A DNA stretch of 64,000 nt. Origin: Idiomarina abyssalis. GTDB lineage: Bacteria > Pseudomonadota > Gammaproteobacteria > Enterobacterales > Alteromonadaceae. The DNA lies in the NCBI RefSeq assembly GCF_900116625.1, contig NZ_FPBE01000002.1:62001-126000 (forward strand), written 5' to 3'. The position numbers and the translations under genes are program-made. The first letter of the stretch is position 1. Each line of letters starts with the position of its first letter. The notes under the pieces are model-generated. The model was not told the origin of the DNA, made no database searches, and was given only the letters and a program-made list of their open reading frames with translations. Below, piece after piece: positions 1 to 9,318 of this stretch.

Positions 1-221
1 TCAACCACTAAAGGCACGGTCGGGTCTGGCAATCCCCGTTTTGCTGCAGCTCTTTGTAAAATGGATAAGTCTGCTTTAGAGGTTGAACGCATGACATACA
101 CAACTGGCTTAGCAATTGTGGTTTCATGCTCTTCTTCAGTACCGTCCCAAATTTCCTGAAAGCGTGTTAACCAACGCAACGGGTACTTAAAGACTGGGTA
201 AAAGCGACTTATTCCTTTCAT
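1..221 (-). CDS. plsB: Glycerol-3-phosphate 1-O-acyltransferase PlsB, N-terminal fragment
   Basis: Only the first 73 codons lie in the window; the gene runs off the left edge. PlsB acylates sn-glycerol-3-phosphate at position 1, the first committed step of phospholipid synthesis, at the inner membrane. The visible product starts [20 protein letters not shown] and contains a segment like [16 protein letters not shown] followed by LPDPTVPL, which parallels the N-terminal region of Escherichia coli PlsB (PIMYVLPYNSKADLLTL, then LPDPLEPL). The catalytic HX4D domain is outside the window. The gene diverges from lexA, the same neighbourhood as in many gammaproteobacteria, which supports the call. 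Confidence 0.85.
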   Translation of the reverse strand, partial: MKGISRFYPVFKYPLRWLTRFQEIWDGTEEEHETTIAKPVVYVMRSTSKADLSILQRAAAKRGLPDPTVPLVV

Positions 222-308
222 ACTTAGACCTCTGTTTTAAACAGAAAGATAGGATACCAACTTCGTTTAAATTTGTCGTTCAAGAAATTACTTGCGAAAT
301 GAATTTAC

Positions 309-345
309 CTGTATATACTCACAGTATCACTGTACAAATAAACAG
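309..345 (+). promoter_or_regulatory. Two LexA (SOS) boxes upstream of lexA
   Basis: Two perfect matches to the gammaproteobacterial SOS consensus CTGT-N8-ACAG are visible: CTGTATATACTCACAG at 309-324 and CTGTACAAATAAACAG at 330-345. They are 21 bp apart, two helical turns, and sit just before the lexA start at 353. This is the classic layout of an autorepressed lexA promoter and should also control the downstream sulA. Confidence 0.93.
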
Positions 346-352
346 GTACATT

Positions 353-970
353 ATGCGCCCGTTAACACCAAGACAATCTGAAATCCTTGAACTTATTAAG
401 GATAACCTACACGCCACCGGTATGCCGCCAACGCGTGCAGAAATTGCTCATAAGCTGGGCTTTCGTTCTGCCAACTCCGCAGAAGAGCATTTAAAAGCTC
501 TGGCACGCAAAGGGGTTATTGAAATTTTACCCGGTATGTCGCGCGGTATTCGTCTTGTAGCCGATGACTACGACATCGCTGATGGCCTACCGTTGATTGG
601 CCAGGTTGCAGCCGGGGAGCCCTTGCTGGCCGAACAGCACGTTGAAGGTCATTACAAAATTGACGAGTCTCTATTTCATCCTGCTGCCAGCTTCTTACTG
701 AAAGTAAACGGCATGAGCATGAAAGACATTGGTATTTTAGACGGCGACTTACTGGCTGTGCATAAAACCGAGCAAGCTCGTAACGGCCAGATAGTCGTTG
801 CCCGCGTAGAAGACGATGTCACTGTAAAGCGTTTTGAACAGCGTGGAAAAACTATTTTGCTTCATCCTGAAAATGAAGATTTCTCGACCATTACTGTCAA
901 TCTGGCAGAGCAAGTTTTTGCCATTGAAGGACTTGCCGTCGGTGTTATCAGAAACGGAGCGACCTTATGA
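353..970 (+). CDS. lexA: LexA repressor, SOS regulator
   Basis: This 205-aa protein represses the SOS regulon and cleaves itself when stimulated by RecA filaments. The start [12 protein letters not shown] at 353 is chosen over the upstream ATG at 299 because it matches LexA N-termini and because the SOS boxes lie in between. The N-terminal winged helix-turn-helix (about residues 1-65, with [11 protein letters not shown]) precedes the Ala-Gly cleavage site in [10 protein letters not shown]. The S24-type peptidase domain carries the catalytic serine in VNGMSMKD and the lysine in DVTVKRFE. It overlaps sulA by 4 bp (ATGA), so the two are translationally coupled. Confidence 0.96.
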   Translation: MRPLTPRQSEILELIKDNLHATGMPPTRAEIAHKLGFRSANSAEEHLKALARKGVIEILPGMSRGIRLVADDYDIADGLPLIGQVAAGEPLLAEQHVEGHYKIDESLFHPAASFLLKVNGMSMKDIGILDGDLLAVHKTEQARNGQIVVARVEDDVTVKRFEQRGKTILLHPENEDFSTITVNLAEQVFAIEGLAVGVIRNGATL

Positions 971-1404
971 AAACTCAACATCAGCACAAATTACATCACC
1001 CAGGTCTTTGGACTGCCGAAAATACAGCGCAATCGTTCCAGTTAGATGCTAAAAACACGCAGGACGCAATTGACGTCGACAAGCTGTCCCCTGTTGTTCA
1101 GCAGGCTTTGCAACAAAAGCCAAGCCAATGGGTAACGGTTATTGGCGGCGACAAAGACGTGATTCAACAGCTTATTGCTTGTGGTGTTGCTGAATCGCAA
1201 ATTCGCTGGTTGCGCAGCCACTCAGCTGAACGCTGCGAGTGGGCGCTGGAACAGGCTCTACTGGCCGGTACCAGCAGTATGGTTATCGGTTATTTGGACT
1301 CAGTTTCTAACCGTACCTGGCAGCGTGCCCGTATGGCCAGTAAATTGAGTGAAACACAATATTTCCTGTTTGATAAAAACACACTGACATCCCACCTGCA
1401 CTAA
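967..1404 (+). CDS. sulA: SulA-like SOS cell-division inhibitor
   Basis: This 145-aa protein overlaps the lexA stop by 4 bp and shares its SOS promoters. SulA blocks FtsZ polymerisation during DNA damage. The central part ([40 protein letters not shown]) resembles the RecA-like SulA fold, and the place directly after lexA matches the lexA-sulA operons of pseudomonads and other gammaproteobacteria. The Lon-recognised C-terminal tail cannot be assigned with confidence; the C-terminus here is LTSHLH. The family assignment rests on moderate similarity plus context. An alternative would be a related RecA-like SOS protein of the ImuA type. Confidence 0.78.
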   Translation: MKTQHQHKLHHPGLWTAENTAQSFQLDAKNTQDAIDVDKLSPVVQQALQQKPSQWVTVIGGDKDVIQQLIACGVAESQIRWLRSHSAERCEWALEQALLAGTSSMVIGYLDSVSNRTWQRARMASKLSETQYFLFDKNTLTSHLH

Positions 1405-1433
1405 TCCCACTTTGTTTGTGTGTTTTATCCCCC

Positions 1434-1462
1434 AAGGCTGCTTTTGCAGCCTTTTTTTAACA
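1434..1462 (+). terminator. Rho-independent terminator of lexA-sulA
   Basis: A perfect 8-bp stem AAGGCTGC / GCAGCCTT with a TTTT loop is followed by a run of Ts, 30 bp after the sulA stop. It separates the SOS operon from the oxidase cluster. The following 240 bp up to the coxB start hold no gene; a coxB promoter is expected there but none is clear. Confidence 0.9.
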
Positions 1463-1700
1463 GATCCGTCTATTTTTTGTGCATTTGTTTGATTTGATCT
1501 GGATCTTTGGTTGTAAATTCGTTAATAAATGCACTACCCGACTATAAAAATAATATAACAACGATAACTACAACAAAGAGTCAGTAGAGAAAGCGATTTC
1601 TGGGGAGAAGCTGTACCTTTTTCTGCTTACCTCTTTGTTCTTCTATTTCAGGCTAGCGAAATTATTTGCTGTCTCATTGAAGAATAAGAGGAGAAGCCAC

Positions 1701-2828
1701 GTGAAAATGAAGCCTTTGTGGGCACTATTGGCGCTAACGAGTCTACCGGCTGCTGCTCAGTCGCGTCTCAATTTGACCCAAGGTGTCACTGAAGTGAGTA
1801 ACCGGGTTTACGATCTCCACATGACCATCTTTTACATTTGCTGTGTAATTGGTGTGGTCGTATTCGGTCTCATGTTTATTTCGATGATCCGACACCGGAA
1901 GTCTAAAAACCCTAACCCTGCAAATTTCCACGAGAACGTTAAAGTCGAAATTGCCTGGACTATTGTGCCTTTACTTATACTGGTAGGCATGGCCATTCCT
2001 GCAACAACGACCTTAATTGCCATGGAAGACACTTCCGATGCTGACGTTACTGTCCAGGTAACAGGTTCGCAGTGGAAATGGCACTACAAGTACTTTGAGA
2101 ACGACGTGGAATTCTTCAGTCGTTTAGCCACTCAACAAGAACAAATTGATAATAAATTTGAGAAAGGCGAAAACTACTTGTTAGAAGTGGACCGTCCATT
2201 GGTTATTCCAACCGATAGAAAAGTTCGCTTCCTGGTCACTTCAGACGACGTTATTCACAGTTGGTGGGTTCCTGACTTTGCCGTTAAGAAAGACGCTAAC
2301 CCGGGCTTTATTAATGAAACCTGGACTAAAGTCGACGAACCCGGTATTTACCGCGGTCAGTGTGCAGAGCTTTGCGGTAAAGATCACGGCTTCATGCCTG
2401 TCGTTGTTATAGCAAAAGAACCTGCTGAATATGAAAAATGGATTACCGAGAAAGAAGCTGAGCAAAAGGCGGCACGGGAACGTGAACAAGAATTGCTTGC
2501 TATGGAGATGTCGGAAGATGAACTGATGGATCTCGGTGAAAAAGTTTACAACAGCACCTGTGCTGCTTGTCACCAGGCCAACGGCCAGGGCGTCAACGGA
2601 GTATTCCCTGCATTAGCGGGCTCCGGCGTTTCTGTGGATCCCGAAGCCAAAGGTCAGCACATAGACATCGTTGTTAATGGCGTAACCGGCACAGCTATGC
2701 AGGCCTTTGGAAGCCAGCTGTCCATGCGCGAATTAGCTGCGGTAATCACCTACGAGCGTAACGCTTGGGGTAATGATACCGGACAGCTGATTCAGGCCGC
2801 CGATATTAACGAAGTCATGAATCAATAA
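1701..2828 (+). CDS. coxB: Cytochrome c oxidase subunit II with fused cytochrome c domain
   Basis: Subunit II of an aa3-type oxidase accepts electrons from cytochrome c. The GTG at 1701 is chosen because AGGAG lies 7 bp upstream and a signal peptide follows (KMKPLWALLALTSLPAAAQS). There are two membrane helices (about residues 38-62 and 83-105). The periplasmic cupredoxin domain carries the CuA ligands in CAELCGKDHGFMP near residue 220. A C-terminal cytochrome c domain has the haem motif CAACH near residue 287 and a later methionine-containing segment. The extra haem domain makes this a caa3-like subunit II. First gene of the oxidase operon, 7 to 13 bp from its neighbours. Confidence 0.95.
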   Translation: MKMKPLWALLALTSLPAAAQSRLNLTQGVTEVSNRVYDLHMTIFYICCVIGVVVFGLMFISMIRHRKSKNPNPANFHENVKVEIAWTIVPLLILVGMAIPATTTLIAMEDTSDADVTVQVTGSQWKWHYKYFENDVEFFSRLATQQEQIDNKFEKGENYLLEVDRPLVIPTDRKVRFLVTSDDVIHSWWVPDFAVKKDANPGFINETWTKVDEPGIYRGQCAELCGKDHGFMPVVVIAKEPAEYEKWITEKEAEQKAAREREQELLAMEMSEDELMDLGEKVYNSTCAACHQANGQGVNGVFPALAGSGVSVDPEAKGQHIDIVVNGVTGTAMQAFGSQLSMRELAAVITYERNAWGNDTGQLIQAADINEVMNQ

Positions 2829-2838
2829 GGAGACGGTG

Positions 2839-4425
2839 ATGAGCACTACAGTGGAAGAGACACATCACGACACACACCACGATCATAAGCCGTCGGGTAT
2901 TGGTCGCTGGCTATTTACAACGAACCACAAAGACATTGGCTCAATGTACTTGTGGTTTAGCTTCATTATGTTTTTGACCGGTGGCGCCATGGCCATGGTC
3001 ATTCGTGCTGAACTATTTCAACCAGGCTTACAGTTGGTCGAGCCGCATTTCTTTAATCAGATGACCACGGTCCATGGCCTTATAATGGTTTTTGGTGCGG
3101 TCATGCCTGCTTTTACCGGGCTTGCTAACTGGATGATCCCGATGATGATTGGTGCGCCCGATATGGCGTTGCCACGTATGAATAACTGGAGCTTCTGGAT
3201 TCTGCCATTCGCTTTCATTATCTTATTGGGCTCGTTATTTATGGAGGGTGGTGGCCCTGCCTTCGGCTGGACATTCTATGCACCGCTTTCAACCACCTAC
3301 AGCTCGGACTCAACCGCGTTGTTCGTGTTCTCAATACACATTATGGGTATTTCATCCATCATGGGTGCCATTAACGTGATAGTCACTATCATGAACATGC
3401 GCGCACCGGGTATGAATTACATGAAAATGCCATTGTTTGTGTGGACCTGGCTGATTACCGCCTTCCTGCTTATTGCGGTTATGCCAGTATTGGCCGGTGC
3501 GGTTACCATGGTACTGACCGATAAGTACTTTGGCACCAGTTTCTTTGACGCTGCAGGCGGTGGTGACCCAGTTATGTTCCAGCATATTTTCTGGTTCTTC
3601 GGGCACCCGGAAGTCTACATTATGATTTTGCCGTCCTTCGGTATTATCTCCGCCATTATTCCGGCCTTTACCCGAAAACGACTCTTTGGCTACGCATCCA
3701 TGGTTTACGCCACGGCAGCCATTGCCTTACTGTCTTTCCTGGTGTGGGCTCACCATATGTTCACTACCGGTATGCCAGTATTTGCTGAGCTCTTCTTCAT
3801 GTACTGTACGATGCTCATTGCGGTGCCGACCGGGGTCAAAATCTTTAACTGGGTTGCCACCATGTGGCGTGGCTCAATGACCTTTGAAACCCCCATGCTG
3901 TTCGCCCTGGCGTTCGTTATTCTGTTTACCATTGGAGGTTTCTCCGGCTTGATGCTGGCGATTACGCCAGTCGATTTCCAGTACCACGACACATATTTCG
4001 TAGTGGCTCATTTTCATTATGTTCTGGTGACAGGTGCGATTTTCTCCATCATGGCGGCCTCTTATTACTGGCTACCGAAATGGACAGGTCATATGTACGA
4101 CACCACACTGGCGAAGACCCACTTCTGGACATCGCTTATTTCCGTTAACGTGCTGTTCTTCCCAATGCACTTTGCGGGGCTGGCCGGTATGCCGCGGCGT
4201 ATCCCGGATTACGCTACGCAGTTTGCGGATATTAACCAGATAGCAAGTATCGGTGGTTTTGCCTTCGGTTTGTCACAATTGATCTTCCTTTGGGTAGTTA
4301 TCAAATGTGTCAAAGGCGGCGAGAAAGCAGAAGCTAAGCCATGGGATGGTGCAGAGGGACTGGAGTGGACCGTTCCATCACCAGCGCCTTATCACACCTT
4401 CGAAAAACCACCGAAAGTGGAGTGA
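2839..4425 (+). CDS. coxA: Cytochrome c oxidase subunit I
   Basis: The catalytic subunit of the haem-copper oxidase reduces O2 to water and pumps protons. The ATG at 2839 has AAGGAG 6 bp upstream; the GTG at 2836 is too close to it. About 528 residues, the usual size, with 12 membrane helices. Visible family signatures are GHPEVYIMILPSFG near residue 255 (haem a3/CuB region with the His-Tyr cross-link), WAHHMFTTG (CuB ligands) and VVAHFHYVLV (haem ligands). It has the HPEVY proton-channel tyrosine of A-type oxidases. The His-rich N-terminus (HHDTHHDHK) is a small oddity. Confidence 0.97.
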   Translation: MSTTVEETHHDTHHDHKPSGIGRWLFTTNHKDIGSMYLWFSFIMFLTGGAMAMVIRAELFQPGLQLVEPHFFNQMTTVHGLIMVFGAVMPAFTGLANWMIPMMIGAPDMALPRMNNWSFWILPFAFIILLGSLFMEGGGPAFGWTFYAPLSTTYSSDSTALFVFSIHIMGISSIMGAINVIVTIMNMRAPGMNYMKMPLFVWTWLITAFLLIAVMPVLAGAVTMVLTDKYFGTSFFDAAGGGDPVMFQHIFWFFGHPEVYIMILPSFGIISAIIPAFTRKRLFGYASMVYATAAIALLSFLVWAHHMFTTGMPVFAELFFMYCTMLIAVPTGVKIFNWVATMWRGSMTFETPMLFALAFVILFTIGGFSGLMLAITPVDFQYHDTYFVVAHFHYVLVTGAIFSIMAASYYWLPKWTGHMYDTTLAKTHFWTSLISVNVLFFPMHFAGLAGMPRRIPDYATQFADINQIASIGGFAFGLSQLIFLWVVIKCVKGGEKAEAKPWDGAEGLEWTVPSPAPYHTFEKPPKVE

Positions 4426-4431
4426 TGACTC

Positions 4432-5001
4432 ATGTCTGATCAGCGCCCCGACAACAGCATTCTGGTTAAGCGACTGTTACTGACAGTCGCCGGGATGTTT
4501 GCCTTCGGCTTCGCGCTGGTACCGCTTTACGATGTATTTTGTGAAGTGACAGGCTTTAACGGCCGTACCAGCAATGAAGCCGCGGTTTATCAAGAGGTAG
4601 AAGTCGATGAATCGCGTACGGTTAACGTTCAATTTATTACGCGGAATGCTAAGGGCATTCCGTGGAAATTTGAGCCCTCAACCAAACAAGTCAAAATTCA
4701 TCCGGGTGAGGTTAAAGTCGTTAACTTTCTAGCGTCTAACCCGACCTCTTCCAATATGGTCGCACAGGCTATCCCATCGGTTGCACCGGCTGAAGCCTCG
4801 CTTTACCTCAATAAAGTGGAGTGCTTTTGCTTTAACCAACAGCCTTTAGCTGCGGGTGCTGATACAGAAATGCCAATGCAATTTTATCTGGATCCGGATA
4901 TTCCGGACCACATCAACACATTAACCCTGTCATACACGCTGTACGATATGACAGCCAATACGTCGGCTGAGCAAATGGCTCAGCTGTTAAAAACAGAATA
5001 A
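4432..5001 (+). CDS. ctaG: Cytochrome c oxidase assembly protein Cox11/CtaG
   Basis: This 189-aa protein delivers copper to the CuB centre of subunit I. It has one N-terminal membrane helix (about residues 12-32, LLLTVAGMFAFGFALVPLYD) followed by a periplasmic Cox11 domain. The copper-binding CFCF motif is present in KVECFCFNQQPL, and the characteristic VQFITRN and QAIPSVAPAEASLYLNK segments are intact. It sits between subunits I and III, the standard position for Cox11 in proteobacterial clusters. Six bp separate it from coxA and 12 bp from coxC, so it is cotranscribed. Confidence 0.95.
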   Translation: MSDQRPDNSILVKRLLLTVAGMFAFGFALVPLYDVFCEVTGFNGRTSNEAAVYQEVEVDESRTVNVQFITRNAKGIPWKFEPSTKQVKIHPGEVKVVNFLASNPTSSNMVAQAIPSVAPAEASLYLNKVECFCFNQQPLAAGADTEMPMQFYLDPDIPDHINTLTLSYTLYDMTANTSAEQMAQLLKTE

Positions 5002-5013
5002 GGAAACGACGTT

Positions 5014-5889
5014 ATGGCAGAACAACAGAGTTATTATGTTCCTGCTTCCAGCCCCTGGCCAATTGTTGGCGCAGTTGGGTTAGGCTTAATTGCCTGGGGC
5101 TCGGGACACACCGTTATCGATATGAGCAAAGAGCAGGATGGTTACGGCAGTACGGTATTAACCATTGGCTTAATCGTTATAGCAGTCATGCTCTTCGGGT
5201 GGTTTCGCGACCAAATTAACGAGTCCATGAGTGGCAAATACAGCGACCAGTTAGGTGTCTCTTATAAACAGGGCATGAGTTGGTTTATTTTCTCCGAGGT
5301 AATGTTCTTTGCGGCCTTCTTCGGTGCACTGTTTTACGCTCGTGTTATAGCCGTTCAATGGCTGGGCGGTGACAGCAACAACGCCATGACCAATGAGGTC
5401 TTATGGCCGGACTTTGTGGCTCACTGGCCTTTGGTTAACACGCCGGGTGGCACTGAGACTCAGGCAATGGGTTGGTATGGCCTGCCTGCTATTAACACCA
5501 TTATCCTGTTAATTAGCTCGGTAACCTGTCACTTCGCCCATACGGGTTTAGAGCAAAACAAGCGTAAACAGCTGACAGCCATGCTGGGTATTACCATTAT
5601 TCTGGGTTGTATCTTCCTGTACTTACAGGGTGCAGAGTACGTTCACGCCTACGAGGAGCTTGGCCTGGCAATAGACTCTGGTATATACGGCAATACCTTT
5701 TACATGCTGACCGGGTTCCACGGTATGCACGTAACCCTGGGTACCGTCATGCTTATTGTCATGTTCCTGCGGGTTCTGAAAGGCCACTTTACACCGGATA
5801 ACCACTTTGCCTTTCAGGCAACCAGTTGGTATTGGCACTTTGTCGATGTCGTCTGGCTATGCCTTTTTGTCGTGGTGTACGTTCTGTAA
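5014..5889 (+). CDS. coxC: Cytochrome c oxidase subunit III
   Basis: Subunit III is a membrane component without redox centres that stabilises proton uptake in subunit I. The 291-aa product has seven likely membrane helices and family signatures such as FIFSEVMFFAAFFGALFYAR, the glutamate-containing helix that faces subunit I, and the C-terminal FQATSWYWHFVDVVWLCLF. The start MAEQQSYYVP at 5014 has AAGGAAACGAC upstream. It closes the structural part of the oxidase operon; a hairpin follows. Confidence 0.96.
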   Translation: MAEQQSYYVPASSPWPIVGAVGLGLIAWGSGHTVIDMSKEQDGYGSTVLTIGLIVIAVMLFGWFRDQINESMSGKYSDQLGVSYKQGMSWFIFSEVMFFAAFFGALFYARVIAVQWLGGDSNNAMTNEVLWPDFVAHWPLVNTPGGTETQAMGWYGLPAINTIILLISSVTCHFAHTGLEQNKRKQLTAMLGITIILGCIFLYLQGAEYVHAYEELGLAIDSGIYGNTFYMLTGFHGMHVTLGTVMLIVMFLRVLKGHFTPDNHFAFQATSWYWHFVDVVWLCLFVVVYVL

Positions 5890-5890
5890 G

Positions 5891-5920
5891 AAAAAAAACG
5901 CCCCGGTTAATAGGGGCGTG
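5891..5920. terminator. Bidirectional terminator between coxC and the DUF2909 gene
   Basis: Stem ACGCCCC / GGGGCGT at 5898-5904 and 5913-5919, preceded on the plus strand by an A-run that becomes a T-run for transcription from the minus strand. The hairpin overlaps the stop codon of the minus-strand gene. It best serves the minus-strand gene and may also act on coxC. Confidence 0.75.
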
Positions 5921-6122
5921 GATTTAAAGGTAAGAAACCACTGGCGGTCGCCGCTATCAGTATGACAAAGATAACGGCGGCTACTCCCACTCGCTTTCCC
6001 AAATAATGGGACATAGGTGGTTTGTCCGGGTCGTTCCGCAGCATACTAAATAACGCCCTGAACAGATTAACCACCATATATGCTAACAGCAGTACAATAA
6101 TGATTTTAAAAAAGACCAACAT
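5907..6122 (-). CDS. Small DUF2909-family membrane protein
   Basis: The likely product starts MLVFFKIIIVLLLAYMVVNL at 6122, with AGAGGA 7 bp upstream on the minus strand, and is 71 aa. It has two membrane helices (about residues 3-25 and 45-65) around a short basic and polar loop. Proteins of the DUF2909 family are regularly found beside cytochrome oxidase and SURF1 genes, suggesting an accessory role in oxidase assembly or function; that role is inference. Oddly, its 5' end overlaps the 5' end of the divergent SURF1 gene by 23 bp. Confidence 0.75.
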   Translation of the reverse strand: MLVFFKIIIVLLLAYMVVNLFRALFSMLRNDPDKPPMSHYLGKRVGVAAVIFVILIAATASGFLPLNPRPY

Positions 6123-6855
6123 ACGTTTTCCTCTTGTCGCTACGTTAGTTACTCTGCTGGCAATTGCGTTATTGGTCAAGTTAGGTTTTTGGCAGCTTGA
6201 ACGCGCTGAACAAAAACGCCAGCTGTTTAGCGACTATGAGCAACAGCTCTCAAGCGGTGAAGCAACCAAACTCGACCGTCTGCCGGAGGTGTTTCCTGAA
6301 AACGATCGCTTTCGCTATGTGGAAATGAATGGTGAATTTGTTCCACAACCCATTTTCCTTCTCGATAACCAAATTCAAGACGGCACCGTTGGTTATCAGG
6401 TAATTGCGCTCTTCCAGCCACAGGCAATGTCTGAAAATTATGTTCCGGTTAATATGGGGTGGCTACCAGCACCGGCTTCCAGACAGTCATTACCGGAAGT
6501 GAATATTCCGTCAGGTCAGCATAGGCTGACCGGTTTTCTGTACTTTCCGTCCAACAATCAATTTGTAAATAACACTTATGAGACCGACTTAGCTGATAGC
6601 AAAATTCGGGTGCAGGAGTTTCAGCCGCGCGCCATAGCTAAACAACTCGATATGTCATTAACCGATTATACTTTTTTACTTGAGTCGCCAGAAACTATGG
6701 GCTGGAGCCGTGACTGGAAACCTCAGGTAATGTCACCGGAAAAACACCAGGGTTACGCCATTCAATGGTTCTCACTGGCAATTGCCTGCTTGGTGATTTT
6801 TCTATTTGCTGTTATAAAACTGAATAAACAACCAAAAAAAGAGGAGACCCGATGA
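6100..6855 (+). CDS. SURF1 family cytochrome oxidase biogenesis protein
   Basis: SURF1 (Shy1) proteins help insert haem a into subunit I. The 251-aa product from the ATG at 6100 has an N-terminal membrane helix (about residues 10-28), a periplasmic domain with the family pattern LLDNQIQDGTVGYQVIALF and VNMGWLPAP, and a C-terminal helix (about 222-242), with the usual HQGYAIQWFSLA before it. The start is uncertain because no strong ribosome binding site is seen and the region overlaps the divergent DUF2909 start. It overlaps the next gene by 4 bp. Confidence 0.88.
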   Translation: MILKKTNIRFPLVATLVTLLAIALLVKLGFWQLERAEQKRQLFSDYEQQLSSGEATKLDRLPEVFPENDRFRYVEMNGEFVPQPIFLLDNQIQDGTVGYQVIALFQPQAMSENYVPVNMGWLPAPASRQSLPEVNIPSGQHRLTGFLYFPSNNQFVNNTYETDLADSKIRVQEFQPRAIAKQLDMSLTDYTFLLESPETMGWSRDWKPQVMSPEKHQGYAIQWFSLAIACLVIFLFAVIKLNKQPKKEETR

Positions 6856-7397
6856 GCTCCCTGAATCGCTCTCGACGCGCCATTATTATTGTTTTCGTTG
6901 CCTTTATTGTCCCGTTACTAGCGGCCTGGCTGATTTTGTCACAGAACTGGTATGAAGCAGGTACCAATAAAGGCACCCTGCTGCAGCCGCCTATTACCCT
7001 AGATAAACAGACCGACCAACTGCCGGAAGGCTGGCAATTGGGTTATGTCGCGCCTAAAAACTGTGGCACAACCTGTGAAAACACCTTGTACGTTATGAAC
7101 CAGGTCGACGTGGCTATTGGTAAAGACACCGATCGCCTGACTCCAGTGGTGCTTCACCAAAGCGAGAATGCACAGTCAGAGTTTAATCACAGCGCGCCTC
7201 ACATTACGCAACTGGTAACACCGCAGCTCATTGAACAATTAAGCGAACTGCCGGAAAACACCGTCTTTATTATCGATCCTATGCACAACGTTATGCTGTA
7301 CTACCCAACTCACTCGGATAAAGAGCAGATGATAACGGAAGGTAAAAACGTGCTGGCGGATCTTCGTAAACTGCTTAAATTGTCCAGAATTGGGTAG
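6852..7397 (+). CDS. Oxidase-cluster membrane-anchored protein of unknown function
   Basis: A 181-aa protein with one N-terminal membrane helix (about residues 9-29) and a periplasmic part that looks like a thioredoxin-like or Sco-related scaffold (LPEGWQLGYVAPKNCGTTCE, later VFIIDPMHNVMLYYP). The pair of cysteines in CGTTCE recalls a CxxxC copper or redox motif. It is coupled to SURF1 by a 4-bp overlap and lies 9 bp before ctaA. Similar unnamed proteins sit at this position in other gammaproteobacterial oxidase clusters. A role in copper or haem delivery is inference. Confidence 0.75.
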   Translation: MSSLNRSRRAIIIVFVAFIVPLLAAWLILSQNWYEAGTNKGTLLQPPITLDKQTDQLPEGWQLGYVAPKNCGTTCENTLYVMNQVDVAIGKDTDRLTPVVLHQSENAQSEFNHSAPHITQLVTPQLIEQLSELPENTVFIIDPMHNVMLYYPTHSDKEQMITEGKNVLADLRKLLKLSRIG

Positions 7398-7406
7398 GAA
7401 AATCAC

Positions 7407-8396
7407 ATGCGTTTACTGGTAAAAATTAGCGTTTTTTTCGCTTTCGTCGTTATTGTTCTTGGCGCATTTACCCGGCTAACTGAGGCTGGTCTGGGTTGTC
7501 CGGACTGGCCGGGTTGCTACGGTTTTTTAGGGGTTCCTTCGCAAGCAGAGCACATCCAGGAGGCTGAACTTCGATTTCCTGATGCGCCAGTTGAACAGGA
7601 TAAAGCCTGGAACGAAATGGTACACCGCTACTTTGCCGGCACCTTAGGCCTGTTGATTCTGGCTATTGCTATCATCGCCTGGATTAAAAGCCGTCGCTAT
7701 AGCCATTACCCTACTCCGGTAAAATTACCCACCCTGTTGCTGGGGCTGGTCATATTCCAGGCAGCTCTGGGCATGTGGACAGTGACCATGAATTTGCAGC
7801 CACTTATAGTGATGGGACATCTGTTAGGGGGCTTTTCAGTGATATCACTGCTGTACCTGTTGTCCTTGCGTCTGTCGTCGTTCCGGCTTGCAGGGGGAGA
7901 TTCAGAGCTAAGGCGCTACCGAGGGCTAGCTTTCTTCACCTTATTAGTTGTTATTGGACAAATAGCTCTGGGGGGCTGGGTTGCAGCCAATTACGCCGCC
8001 GTCGCCTGTACTGAACTGCCTTTTTGCGAAGGTAACTGGACGGCACAACTGGACTTTGCCGGCGCTTTTAGCATACCAGAGGCCGATACCTATCAGTACG
8101 GTGCCCATGACTACAACGACCGCATGACCATGCATGTCATGCATCGCGTTGGAGCCATTATCACTTTTCTAGTGGTCTGTGCTTTACTCTTTAAATGTTG
8201 GAGAAAAGCAAAGTCGCAGTTTTTCCGCCGCTCATTAATTGTTATTGGCTTGTTATTGTCTTTGCAAATTCTGCTCGGTATTAGTAACGTAGTCTTTCAG
8301 TTACCGCTTTGGAACGCAGTAGCACACAATGCTGTTGGGGCTTTGTTGTTACTGTCGCTGGTTGGGTTGAATTACAACCTGTCCAGAAAAGCGTAG
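7407..8396 (+). CDS. ctaA: Heme A synthase CtaA/COX15
   Basis: CtaA oxidises the C8 methyl group of haem O to give haem A for aa3 oxidases. The 329-aa protein has eight likely membrane helices in two four-helix halves. Family signatures are visible: [22 protein letters not shown] in the first loop, the histidine ligands in [25 protein letters not shown] and AVAHNAVGA. It follows the unknown oxidase-cluster gene by 9 bp and precedes the farnesyltransferase, its pathway partner, by 13 bp. Confidence 0.95.
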   Translation: MRLLVKISVFFAFVVIVLGAFTRLTEAGLGCPDWPGCYGFLGVPSQAEHIQEAELRFPDAPVEQDKAWNEMVHRYFAGTLGLLILAIAIIAWIKSRRYSHYPTPVKLPTLLLGLVIFQAALGMWTVTMNLQPLIVMGHLLGGFSVISLLYLLSLRLSSFRLAGGDSELRRYRGLAFFTLLVVIGQIALGGWVAANYAAVACTELPFCEGNWTAQLDFAGAFSIPEADTYQYGAHDYNDRMTMHVMHRVGAIITFLVVCALLFKCWRKAKSQFFRRSLIVIGLLLSLQILLGISNVVFQLPLWNAVAHNAVGALLLLSLVGLNYNLSRKA

Positions 8397-8409
8397 AGGA
8401 GTTGTAATT

Positions 8410-9306
8410 ATGGAATCCGTTGCCACAAAAAATATAACAAAAACGCGCAACGCTCACTGGCGGGACTACCTGGAGCTGACCAAGCCTCGTGTCGTCGCCT
8501 TGTTGTTGCTCACTGCTGTGGTCGGCATGTGTCTGGCCACTGAAGAGCTTGTTTCGATGAATGTCCTGGTCCCGGCCTTAGCCGGTATTGGGCTGATGTC
8601 TGCTGCTGCGGCTGCTATTAATCATCTGGTTGACCGCCATATCGACGCGAAAATGGCACGTACACTACGTCGGCCACTGCCTCAGGGAAATTTATCACCG
8701 ACCAAAGTCACGGTATTTGCGGCAACTATTGGCGCTATTGGTTTTGTGACCCTGTATGCCTGGGTTAACCCGTTAACTGCCTGGTTAACCTTTGCCAGCA
8801 TGGTGGGTTACGCTGTGGTTTATACCATGTTCTTAAAACGCGCAACGCCGCAGAACATTGTTATTGGTGGTCTGGCAGGTGCAGCGCCGCCGCTACTGGG
8901 CTGGACAGCAGTCACCAATGAAATTAACGCCCCCGCGGTGCTGTTGGTTATGATCATTTTTACCTGGACACCGCCTCACTTCTGGGCACTTGCCGTACAC
9001 CGCGCAAAAGACTACGCACGAGCTGAAATTCCAATGCTACCGGTTACTCACGGTATCGACTTCACCAAAACCTGTATTTTCTTGTACACCGTTTTATTGA
9101 CCGTAGTTTGCCTTATGCCTTTCTTAATTGGCATGACCGGCATGATTTACTTGGTAGGAGTCAGTTTACTTAACGCCATTTTCCTGGCTTACGCCTGGAA
9201 GCTGAAGTACGCGCCCAGCAAAAAGACAGCCTTTAACATGTTTGCTTTTTCTATCTGGCACCTCATGCTGCTGTTTGTCATTTTACTGGTCGATCACTAC
9301 GTATAA
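8410..9306 (+). CDS. cyoE: Protoheme IX farnesyltransferase (heme O synthase)
   Basis: This UbiA-family prenyltransferase converts haem B to haem O, the substrate of CtaA. The 298-aa protein shows the family motifs: [17 protein letters not shown] at the N-terminus, the first Asp motif in [12 protein letters not shown] with RTLRRPLP after it, and the second region [24 protein letters not shown] as separated parts. Nine membrane helices are likely. It could equally be called ctaB, given the aa3 oxidase context. GGAG is present before the start. Confidence 0.95.
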   Translation: MESVATKNITKTRNAHWRDYLELTKPRVVALLLLTAVVGMCLATEELVSMNVLVPALAGIGLMSAAAAAINHLVDRHIDAKMARTLRRPLPQGNLSPTKVTVFAATIGAIGFVTLYAWVNPLTAWLTFASMVGYAVVYTMFLKRATPQNIVIGGLAGAAPPLLGWTAVTNEINAPAVLLVMIIFTWTPPHFWALAVHRAKDYARAEIPMLPVTHGIDFTKTCIFLYTVLLTVVCLMPFLIGMTGMIYLVGVSLLNAIFLAYAWKLKYAPSKKTAFNMFAFSIWHLMLLFVILLVDHYV

Positions 9307-9318
9307 ATGGAGTAATAG

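Noticed and set aside
834-1052. A 72-codon frame inside lexA and sulA
   Set aside because: It lies wholly within two well-supported genes in another frame and resembles nothing.
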